A DNA stretch of 64,000 nucleotides from Bowmanella yangjiangensis (GTDB lineage Bacteria; Pseudomonadota; Gammaproteobacteria; Enterobacterales; Alteromonadaceae): assembly GCF_017255015.1 (NCBI RefSeq), contig NZ_JAFKCS010000010.1, positions 61,525 through 125,524 of the forward strand. The letters are read 5' to 3'. A model generated the notes under the pieces. The model searched no databases. It was not told where the DNA came from and saw nothing but the letters and a program-made list of their open reading frames with translations. This document shows positions 28,895-37,808 of this stretch, piece after piece (positions within the stretch are counted from its first letter, which is position 1; every line of letters starts with the position of its first letter). The translations under genes and the position numbers were made by a program.

Positions 28895-30937
28895 TTACTT
28901 GCTACGAATGGCGTATTTGCCCGTACCCACCACATCGTAGGTTATCGCAGCCGCTTCATCGAGAATGGGATCAAGTTCTTCCAGCGCTTCAGGAAGGTCA
29001 TCCAAATTCTCAACCTTAGCCAGCCCCATGCGCGTTAAACGCTCATTCGCCCTGGCCAAGGCTTTCTGTTCATTCTCTTGTTTCTCTTTACGTCGTTCAG
29101 ATTCTACTAAAGAGATCGTTTTATCATCTTTACGGGCGCGATACTCGTTGATGTCTTCGAGGATATAAGCGAACTCAGGATCCTGCTGAATACGCGCCAT
29201 GTGCTTTTCCGACACTTCTCTGACTGTCGAGCCGGTTTCACCAAAAGTGGTGTAGTTCGCACGCTGAATGCTATCCCATGGCAAGGCATTCTCTTCACGG
29301 CTTTCGCCCCACTCAGAGGGTTCAATGGCGGAAGGGAACAGGATATCCGGCACCACACCTTTATGCTGAGTGCTACCGCCATTAATCCGATAGAATTTAG
29401 CTATTGTGATCTGAACACTACCCAGAGGATTGTCATACAGGTCATAAATACGTCCCAGACCACGATGCTGCTGTACTGTACCTTTACCGAAGGTCTGCTC
29501 ACCAACAATCAATGCCCGACCATAATCCTGCATAGCGGCGGCAAAAATCTCCGAAGCTGAGGCACTATAGCGATCTACCAACACCGTTAACGGACCATCG
29601 TAGTAAACGATGCCGTCATTATCACGCTCTTCACGGATACGACCGGCACTGTCACGAATCTGTACTACAGGTCCTTTGTCGATAAACAAGCCGGTGAGCT
29701 GTGTCGCTTCGGTTAAAGAACCACCACCATTGCCACGTAAATCAACAATGACACCTTCAACATTTTCACTTTTTAGCGAATCCAACTCTTTTCGAACATC
29801 TTCATGTAAGTTGTTGTAAAAAGAGGGTATAGAAATTACACCTAGTTTCTGGCCCCTATTAGGACCTGTGTCAGGCACATAAACTTCCGACTTGGCCGCA
29901 CGATCTTCTAACTTAATCTTATCGCGAGTCAGGCTGACCACCTCAGGCGTAGCTGAATCCGAGGCTGCACCTTTAAGCAGTTGCAGTCTGACCACGCTGC
30001 CCTTTGGCCCTTTAATCAGATCAACAACCTCATCTAAACGCCAGCCGACGACATCAACAAATTCGTCATCTTCCTGAGCCACACCAACAATGCGGTCTTC
30101 AGGCTTAATCTGTTTAGACAAATCAGCTGGCCCACCAGGCACAATGGAACGAATCACGGTATGATCATCCAAAGACTGCAGTACCGCCCCGATCCCCTCA
30201 AAAGACAAGTTCATGTCCATTTGGAAGCGCTCAGCATTGCGCGGAGAAAGATAACTGGTATGCGCCTCGATAGTTCGGGCAAAGGAATTCATTAAGGTCT
30301 GGAAGACATCTTCACTTTCAGTTTGCTGAAGACGCTTGATGGCCCGCTCGTAACGCTTACTCAGTAAGTCTTTAACGCCAGCCTCGTCTTTCCCTGCCAT
30401 TTTCAGGTTAAGAGCGTCGTATTTAACGCGCTGGCGCCATAATTCATTCAGCTCAGCCACATCTTTAGGCCAACTGGCATCTTCACGATTAAACTCGAGT
30501 GCGTCGCCCGCCTTTTCGAAATCAAAGCTACTATCCAGCAAGGACAGCGCGTATTCGTATCGCTCAACACGACGTTTAAGGTTCTGTTGGTAGATGTCGT
30601 ACACCCCTGCCAACTGGCCTCGTTCGAGCGCATCATCAAAACTTGCTCGATACTTTTCCAATTCAGCAATGTCTGCGGCAGTGAAAACGTTCTTGTTCGG
30701 GTCGAGCGCTTTCAAAAAACGGTCATAAACCCGTTCGGAAAGCGCATCATTGAGTTCAATCTCTTTGTAATGTGCGCGGGTGAATAACGACGAAATTCGC
30801 TTCGTCGCCACCGCATGTTGCGATTCCTGCTCCAAATTGGGTAAATCATGGGCACTGGGAGTAGTGGCTACAGCACCGGCACCATAACTTGCTGCCAATA
30901 ATGCAGCGGCAACTGAAACGTGAATCGCATTTTTCAT
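28895..30937 (-). CDS. prc: C-terminal processing (tail-specific) protease Prc
   Basis: A 680-residue periplasmic S41 protease that trims C-termini, for example of PBP3, and controls peptidoglycan hydrolases in E. coli. A signal peptide (about 1-22), a PDZ domain (about 235-325, around FEGIGAVLQSLDD and GPKGSVVRL) and the catalytic Ser-Lys pair in YSASASEIFAAAMQ (about 457) and FGKGTVQQ (about 482) are seen. A C-terminal DUF3340-like helical region follows. It lies 3 bp after proQ, the conserved proQ-prc pairing. Confidence 0.96.
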   Translation of the reverse strand: MKNAIHVSVAAALLAASYGAGAVATTPSAHDLPNLEQESQHAVATKRISSLFTRAHYKEIELNDALSERVYDRFLKALDPNKNVFTAADIAELEKYRASFDDALERGQLAGVYDIYQQNLKRRVERYEYALSLLDSSFDFEKAGDALEFNREDASWPKDVAELNELWRQRVKYDALNLKMAGKDEAGVKDLLSKRYERAIKRLQQTESEDVFQTLMNSFARTIEAHTSYLSPRNAERFQMDMNLSFEGIGAVLQSLDDHTVIRSIVPGGPADLSKQIKPEDRIVGVAQEDDEFVDVVGWRLDEVVDLIKGPKGSVVRLQLLKGAASDSATPEVVSLTRDKIKLEDRAAKSEVYVPDTGPNRGQKLGVISIPSFYNNLHEDVRKELDSLKSENVEGVIVDLRGNGGGSLTEATQLTGLFIDKGPVVQIRDSAGRIREERDNDGIVYYDGPLTVLVDRYSASASEIFAAAMQDYGRALIVGEQTFGKGTVQQHRGLGRIYDLYDNPLGSVQITIAKFYRINGGSTQHKGVVPDILFPSAIEPSEWGESREENALPWDSIQRANYTTFGETGSTVREVSEKHMARIQQDPEFAYILEDINEYRARKDDKTISLVESERRKEKQENEQKALARANERLTRMGLAKVENLDDLPEALEELDPILDEAAAITYDVVGTGKYAIRSK

Positions 30938-30940
30938 AAT

Positions 30941-31636
30941 TTACCTCTTAGAACGCGCCAATCTCAGGCTGTCGACAGGTACTTTTACTACCATACCTGA
31001 GTTCAACTGGACATGTACCCCATCTTTGCCGACCTCATTAATGGTCCCTGGCATAGGAGTTTTACCAATTTTAACCGTTACTTGCGTGCCAGCTACCAGA
31101 TCAGTATCGCTCAATTTTTCTGGTGGTGGTCGCTTAATTGGTTTGCTCTGAGAGGAATTAGTTCCCTGGTGGCTGTTTTTTCCAGCTGGTTTACTCTGCT
31201 CCCCCCCTGTTTTATCGGGGTTTTGCTCGCTTTTGCCAGCAGAAGACTTTTTGTAACGAGGTTTTGCATCCTGACGATGCTTAGCCTGCTCTTTACGTTT
31301 ATCTGCTACACGCTGTTTACTTTCAGCGAGCTGTTGCTGCGCATGTTCTGCATGTTGCTTTTCGATAATCGCATCCTGATTACCGTCAAGGTCAACTCTA
31401 TGCGCTCCTTCAACGACAGCATGCAGATAACGCCAACTGCTGGTGTAGTGGCGCAAAGACGCACGTAACAAGGTTTTACTTACCCTTTCGTCACTTTCCA
31501 GACGCTCAACCAGGTCTTGAAAAATACCAACTTTAAGGGGTTTAGCCTGGCCTTCTAGGCTGAAGCAGGCGGGAAAGGTGTCAGCCAAGAAACTAATCAC
31601 TTCTTTGCTGTTTGAAAACTTCTGTGGGCTATCCAT
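30941..31636 (-). CDS. proQ: RNA chaperone ProQ
   Basis: A 231-residue RNA-binding protein that stabilises many mRNAs and small RNAs. The N-terminal FinO domain (about 5-120; FSLEGQAKPLKVGIFQDL and LRASLRHYTSSWRYL) is followed by a basic, low-complexity linker (about 125-175, rich in Lys, Ser and Gln) and a C-terminal Tudor/KOW-like domain (GTQVTVKIGKTPMPGTI to the end). It precedes prc, as in E. coli. Confidence 0.96.
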   Translation of the reverse strand: MDSPQKFSNSKEVISFLADTFPACFSLEGQAKPLKVGIFQDLVERLESDERVSKTLLRASLRHYTSSWRYLHAVVEGAHRVDLDGNQDAIIEKQHAEHAQQQLAESKQRVADKRKEQAKHRQDAKPRYKKSSAGKSEQNPDKTGGEQSKPAGKNSHQGTNSSQSKPIKRPPPEKLSDTDLVAGTQVTVKIGKTPMPGTINEVGKDGVHVQLNSGMVVKVPVDSLRLARSKR

Positions 31637-31653
31637 TCGCTTATTTCTAACGG

Positions 31654-31947
31654 TTAATCTAAGTGTGCGCCAGGGTGCTCATCATCCCAAGTTGCCACAA
31701 GTTGGTCAACCCAGTCGTAGAGCTCCTGCTCGTCTATATCTAATAAATACTGGTCCTGATGCCAGGTTTCCCAGATATGTTGCATCATCAGTTCAAGTTG
31801 ATGTGTATCTATATCCTCATCAACCTGAGCGTACAAATAATGCAGCAACTCGTTTAGCCTATCGGCTGCCTCTTCGGCCAAATCTTCCCAAAACTCCATG
31901 TCGGCTGGGGTTGCCAACACCACATGGATGTCTATCATCGACTTCAC
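31654..31947 (-). CDS. Small acidic hypothetical protein between msrC and proQ
   Basis: A 97-residue, strongly acidic protein rich in Asp, Glu, His and Trp, predicted all-helical (for example EDLAEEAADRLNELLHYLY). No family was recognised. Its start overlaps the msrC stop by 4 bp and it ends 17 bp before proQ, so it is translated from the same mRNA. Reading-frame quality and tight packing make it a real gene. Confidence 0.75.
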   Translation of the reverse strand: MKSMIDIHVVLATPADMEFWEDLAEEAADRLNELLHYLYAQVDEDIDTHQLELMMQHIWETWHQDQYLLDIDEQELYDWVDQLVATWDDEHPGAHLD

Positions 31948-32408
31948 CCCATCGCATCCTGTAAGGCTAAAACCAGTTTCTGTAAGCCTTGCAAATCGTC
32001 CTGATCAAACCTTGCCAGACTGGGGCTGTCAATATCCAACACGCCGGCTAGCTGTCCGTTCAGATAAAAAGGCAAAACCACTTCGGAGTTAGATGCAGCA
32101 TCGCAGGCAATGTGCCCTTCAAACTGGTGAACATCCTCAACTAACTGTGGTTGTTCAAGTTTGGCAGCCGTGCCACATACGCCGCGCCCCATGGGGATTC
32201 GAACACAAGCGGGCTTGCCCTGAAACGGCCCCAATACCAATTCATCCTCTTTGAGCAGGTAAAAACCAGCCCAATTGATATCAGGTAATTGCATCCATAA
32301 AAGTGCGCTGAGGTTTGCAAGGTTGGCAATCAAATCCCTTTCGCCGTCCATCAGCGCTGACGCCTGCTGAACTACTTCCCGGTAGAGCTCTGATTTTATC
32401 TTTGGCAT
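31944..32408 (-). CDS. msrC: Free methionine-(R)-sulfoxide reductase (GAF domain)
   Basis: A 154-residue GAF-fold enzyme that reduces free L-methionine-(R)-sulfoxide. The three conserved cysteines are visible: KPACVRIPMGRGVCGTA (two) and HIACDAAS (third), followed by the SEVVLPFYLNG and GVLDIDSP core. The frame reaches 32429, but the ATG at 32408 (MPKIKSELYREV) gives the family N-terminus. It lies upstream of proQ-prc, as yebR does in E. coli. Confidence 0.92.
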   Translation of the reverse strand: MPKIKSELYREVVQQASALMDGERDLIANLANLSALLWMQLPDINWAGFYLLKEDELVLGPFQGKPACVRIPMGRGVCGTAAKLEQPQLVEDVHQFEGHIACDAASNSEVVLPFYLNGQLAGVLDIDSPSLARFDQDDLQGLQKLVLALQDAMG

Positions 32409-32495
32409 GTTAACGAAACTCTTATACAAGGCCGCACAAGGTACTGCTAAATACCTAAAAATAAAACCCCTTTGTTGTATCAGTTTGCCAAGAAC

Positions 32496-32520
32496 AATAA
32501 AGGGGCCATTAAGGCCCCCT
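32496..32520 (-). terminator. Terminator of the SIMPL-domain gene
   Basis: GGGGCC, ATTAA, GGCCCC (stem 32502-32507 with 32513-32518) followed on the minus strand by TTTATTGTTC, 20 bp after the SIMPL stop. Confidence 0.8.
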
Positions 32521-32538
32521 TGCTTGATTAATCGCAGG

Positions 32539-33219
32539 TTATTGAATTAATTCAAACTTAACCTGAACTTGTGCGTCAATATTCATCTCACCGGCCATAC
32601 TTCCGCTACTGTCTTTCATCATCATACGTGACTCCAGCATCATAGGAGCAGGTTGATAATTAGACGCTTCGCTAACAGACAACACCTTCCCCACCTTAGC
32701 GCCCAAACTTTTGGCTAGCTTTTCGGCGCGCAGCTCAGCATTTTTAACCGCTAATTCCAAGGCACTTAAATAAAGGGCTTGCTGGTTTTCAACATTATGC
32801 TGAAAGCCGTCAATACGGGTGGCGCCCAGTTTAAGCACCCCATCGAGTACTTTGTCATATAAATTAAGTTCCCGCAGACTGACACGGATCTGTCTGGCCA
32901 ATACAAAACCTTTTTGCTCTGAGCCTTTCTCGGTATGTTCGTACCAAGGATAAAGCTGAACATGTAAAGACTGGATATCCCGCTCTTTCACTCCCTGCTT
33001 TAGCAAAAAGTTCACCAACTTACTGGTTTTTTCACTTACCTCGGCGTTGAGTTTGGAGACAACCGGCCCCTTTTCTTCAACGTATAGACTGAACTGAAAT
33101 AAATCAGGTACCGCACTGACATTTGCCTGCCCCACCACACTAATAGCATTTTCCGGCTCTTGGGCCACAGCAGACAGAGACGCACCAGCCAACAGCAATA
33201 CAGCGATCAATTTTTTCAT
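32539..33219 (-). CDS. SIMPL-domain (DUF541, YggE-like) periplasmic protein
   Basis: A 226-residue exported protein with a signal peptide (about 1-19, SAVA). The domain features AISVVGQANVSAVPDLFQFSL, then LELAVKNAELRAEKLAKSLG (about 150-170) and the closing VQVKFELIQ match the SIMPL family. E. coli YggE has been linked to lowered oxidative stress; the biochemical role is unknown. It is monocistronic, with its own terminator. Confidence 0.88.
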   Translation of the reverse strand: MKKLIAVLLLAGASLSAVAQEPENAISVVGQANVSAVPDLFQFSLYVEEKGPVVSKLNAEVSEKTSKLVNFLLKQGVKERDIQSLHVQLYPWYEHTEKGSEQKGFVLARQIRVSLRELNLYDKVLDGVLKLGATRIDGFQHNVENQQALYLSALELAVKNAELRAEKLAKSLGAKVGKVLSVSEASNYQPAPMMLESRMMMKDSSGSMAGEMNIDAQVQVKFELIQ

Positions 33220-33292
33220 GCAAATTTCCTTGGTGTATGAAATTGACGTCAGTATCCGCTGTCAGCCTGAACCAGGTATGAACTTAATCTGG

Positions 33293-33541
33293 CTAAAGAC
33301 TACTTTGATTGAAATAGACAGCCGCGCCCGCTACAAAATTAACCTGTATGTGGCGGCCATCTTTATTGCCCCAGATACATTCCCGATTGGCAACCAGGTC
33401 CTCACAGCGATCGGCATTGCCGAGTATTTCCACGACATCACGGTAACTCATGCCAGCTTTCAATTGGTCGTAGTTGGACATAGTGAGCTTGGAGCAGGCG
33501 CTAAGCGCCAGGAGTGTGAAAAGCGCGATAACCCGTTTCAT
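33293..33541 (-). CDS. Small lipoprotein with BamE/SmpA-like fold
   Basis: An 82-residue lipoprotein. The signal sequence MKRVIALFTLLALSAC ends in a lipobox with Cys at residue 16. The mature part NYDQLKAGMSYRDVVEILG is the helical pattern of BamE/OmlA-like and DUF3862-like proteins, with the strand region ECIWGNKDGRHIQVNFVAG after it. The frame begins earlier (33583), but the ATG at 33541 places the signal peptide at the N-terminus and has AGGAAAG upstream. It is too divergent to be BamE itself. The function is unknown. Confidence 0.75.
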   Translation of the reverse strand: MKRVIALFTLLALSACSKLTMSNYDQLKAGMSYRDVVEILGNADRCEDLVANRECIWGNKDGRHIQVNFVAGAAVYFNQSSL

Positions 33542-33604
33542 AGGCTTTCCTTTTGTGCTGTTGTATCCATTCATATAGCACAAAATTCAAAGACTAAGTG
33601 GGAA

Positions 33605-34282
33605 TTAACCGTTCTTGCTTACCTCTTCCTGTGTGCCTTTACCTGGTGGTTCTAATTGCAGTTTTTCGGCCAACAGTACCGCTTGAATCCGGCTGTATAC
33701 ATCTAATTTACGGAAAATTGCTGTTACATGCGCCTTGACCGTAGCCTCAGTGATACCAAGCTCGTAGGCAATTTGTTTATTCAACAGGCCATTGTGAATT
33801 AAATACAATACTTTGTATTGCTGCGGGGTTAAATCCGCGACTTTCTGCGCCAAGTCGCGATCTTCATCACTAATTTTTTGGATCTTGTCGCGTAAGGCTT
33901 CCGGAACCCAATTGTCGCCTTCCAAAATGCTGTTTATGGCTGCAGCGATTTGTTCTGATGAAGATGATTTAGGGATAAAGCCCAAGGCGCCGAAGCCCAT
34001 CACTTTAGACACCACTTCAAGACTTTCACTACCGGATATCACCGCCACAGGAACAGTTGGAAAATCCTGTCTGACCCGAATAAGGCCGTACAGATCACCG
34101 GAACCCGGCATATGCAAATCCAGCAACACTAAGTCCACATCGTCGTGTTCACTAAGTGCTTTCAACGTGGAATCCAATGAATCGGATTGAACCAGCGATA
34201 ATGCAGGAAATTTCAGTTGCAGTGCACTCCCCAAAGCTTCTCTGAACAAAGGGTGGTCATCAGCAATCAAAAACTTAGCCAT
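33605..34282 (-). CDS. LuxR-family response regulator, CrbR/ErdR-like
   Basis: A 225-residue two-component regulator. The receiver domain has the acidic pair at 8-9, phospho-acceptor Asp55 (LVLLDLHMPG) and the Lys near 105. The C-terminal LuxR helix-turn-helix spans about 152-210 (LTPQQYKVLYLIHNGLLNKQIAYEL). A short polar tail follows. Its place beside acs fits the CrbR/ErdR-type regulators that control acetate assimilation; the usual CrbS-like sensor kinase is not in the window. The start has GGAG 5 bases upstream. A terminator separates it from acs. Confidence 0.85.
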   Translation of the reverse strand: MAKFLIADDHPLFREALGSALQLKFPALSLVQSDSLDSTLKALSEHDDVDLVLLDLHMPGSGDLYGLIRVRQDFPTVPVAVISGSESLEVVSKVMGFGALGFIPKSSSSEQIAAAINSILEGDNWVPEALRDKIQKISDEDRDLAQKVADLTPQQYKVLYLIHNGLLNKQIAYELGITEATVKAHVTAIFRKLDVYSRIQAVLLAEKLQLEPPGKGTQEEVSKNG

Positions 34283-34307
34283 GGTGACTCCATTATGACA
34301 AGTAACA

Positions 34308-34331
34308 AAAGGCCGCCTGGCGGCGGCCTTT
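34308..34331 (-). terminator. acs terminator
   Basis: A 10-bp stem AAAGGCCGCC/GGCGGCCTTT with a 4-base loop and a short T run on the minus strand, 39 bp after the acs stop. Confidence 0.85.
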
Positions 34332-34369
34332 GACAGTGTCCGCTATTTTTGCTGCAGACACCAGTTGAA

Positions 34370-36313
<1,944 letters not shown>

Positions 36314-36373
36314 TGTCAGATCTCCATGTAATTTTCGTTGCAATACTAAGGAGCCGGCCCGGCTAAAGTATTA

Positions 36374-36383
36374 GACCATAGTC
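36374..36383. promoter_or_regulatory. GACCWTRGTC site 1 (acs side)
   Basis: GACCATAGTC, in the wider context TTAGACCATAGTCGTAA (36371-36387). It is one of three near-identical imperfect palindromes in the acs-porin intergenic region and the closest to acs. It is a likely binding site of the neighbouring response regulator. Confidence 0.5.
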
Positions 36384-36466
36384 GTAAAACATATGATTAA
36401 CACTGAATTAAAACAGGCTTTACACCCCTTTAACAATAAGATTCTCGGCGTTATCCGTAATTCTTC

Positions 36467-36491
36467 GACCTTAGTCGCTTAGACCATGGTC
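36467..36491. promoter_or_regulatory. GACCWTRGTC sites 2 and 3 (porin side)
   Basis: GACCTTAGTC (36467-36476) and GACCATGGTC (36482-36491) start 15 bp apart, roughly one and a half helical turns, about 65-85 bp before the porin ATG. The third copy sits in the perfect palindrome AGACCATGGTCT. Spacing and position suit an activator of the porin promoter. Confidence 0.5.
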
Positions 36492-36552
36492 TGATTGAGC
36501 ACTTTGTCCGACTGAACAATTGTTAAGCAGACTTTGAACACGAGGAACTGCA

Positions 36553-37710
36553 ATGAAAAGCATAACGAAGAGTCCCCTTGCCTACTTAATGAGTGCCCTA
36601 CTTTGTACAACTGCCGCTCAGGCGTCAGTATTAGAAGACACCAAATTCACCTTTGGTGGCTACGTTAAACTTGATGCCATAGCGAGCCAGTATTCTGACG
36701 GTAGTTTGCCATCTGGTAACCTTGGACGTGATTTTTATATCCCAGGCCTCACACCTGTTGGCGGCAATGATGAAGGTACCGCCTTTGACATGCACGCCCG
36801 TCAAACCCGCTTTAATTTCTCATCCAAAACTGCCCTGGAAAACGGCAAGACACTATCAACCAAGATCGAGTTGGATTTCATGGCCACACCTAATGGTGAC
36901 GAAAGGGTCAGCAACTCTTACAGCCCTCGCTTGCGTATCGCCACTATAGAGTATGATGGATGGTTGTTTGGTCAGACCTGGAGTACCTTCCAGGACGTAT
37001 CCGTATTGCCAGAGAGTCTTGACTTCATCGGCACCACTGACGGTACGATCTTCGTGCGTCAAGCCATGATTAGATATAGCCACGGCGGTTTTCAAGTGGC
37101 TATTGAAAACCCTGAAACCACAGTAACACCCTATGGTGGTGGTGGACGTATAGTCACTGACGATAACTCAGTACCTGATTTGGTGTTACGCTACACTCAT
37201 AAAGCCGATTGGGGTCATGTGTCTGGTGCCGCCCTTATCAGGCAGTTAGCCTATGACAATGGCACTAATATTGACACAACCGAGACAGCCACTGCATTTA
37301 GTGTCTCTGCCAAGTTCAATCTTGGTAAAGATGACATAAAGGTGATGTATAACCTAGGTTCAGGCATGGGGCGCTATTTGGGTATCAACGCCGCCAACGG
37401 CGCTGTGTTGAATGCTAACAACGAACTAGAAGCTATCGATTCCAGCGGTGGTTTTGTCGCCTATCGCCACTGGTGGAATGATCAATGGCGTTCAACGCTG
37501 AGCTACTCCTTCTTCGACGCTGACAATGATCTAGCGCTGACCGGTACAGGGGTAACAGAAACCACCAACAGAATGGCGGTCAATGCAATCTATGCACCCA
37601 CTAAAGCACTGAGTTTTGGACTGGAATACTCTCACTCCACCCGTGAGCTGGAAAATGGTCTGGACGGCGATATGGACAGATTGCAGTTTTCAGCTAAGTA
37701 CGCGTTCTAG
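36553..37710 (+). CDS. DcaP-like outer-membrane porin
   Basis: A 385-residue beta-barrel protein with a signal peptide (about 1-24, AQA), a mature start VLEDTKFTFGGYVKLDAIAS typical of DcaP-family trimeric porins, and a C-terminal strand ending LQFSAKYAF with the terminal Phe needed for outer-membrane insertion. DcaP of Acinetobacter passes dicarboxylates and similar small acids. Divergent from acs and sharing its palindromic sites, it may take up acetate or another organic acid; this is inferred. Confidence 0.85.
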   Translation: MKSITKSPLAYLMSALLCTTAAQASVLEDTKFTFGGYVKLDAIASQYSDGSLPSGNLGRDFYIPGLTPVGGNDEGTAFDMHARQTRFNFSSKTALENGKTLSTKIELDFMATPNGDERVSNSYSPRLRIATIEYDGWLFGQTWSTFQDVSVLPESLDFIGTTDGTIFVRQAMIRYSHGGFQVAIENPETTVTPYGGGGRIVTDDNSVPDLVLRYTHKADWGHVSGAALIRQLAYDNGTNIDTTETATAFSVSAKFNLGKDDIKVMYNLGSGMGRYLGINAANGAVLNANNELEAIDSSGGFVAYRHWWNDQWRSTLSYSFFDADNDLALTGTGVTETTNRMAVNAIYAPTKALSFGLEYSHSTRELENGLDGDMDRLQFSAKYAF

Positions 37711-37734
37711 GCGCTCTCTGGCCTAAACGCCTTT

Positions 37735-37757
37735 TGCCGGCGAAAGCCGGCATTTTC
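37735..37757 (+). terminator. Porin terminator
   Basis: A 7-bp stem TGCCGGC/GCCGGCA with a GAAA tetraloop, followed by TTTTC, 24 bp after the porin stop. Confidence 0.85.
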
Positions 37758-37768
37758 TATTCAATTTA

Positions 37769-37789
37769 AGCCGGGCACAGAGCCCGGCT
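37769..37789 (-). terminator. Hairpin at the end of the Ig/PKD lipoprotein gene
   Basis: An 8-bp stem AGCCGGGC/GCCCGGCT with a 5-base loop, 20 bp after the lipoprotein stop on the minus strand. There is no clean T tract, so it may be a weak or bidirectional terminator. Confidence 0.5.
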
Positions 37790-37808
37790 CTTGCTTTGTG
37801 CCTTAGTA

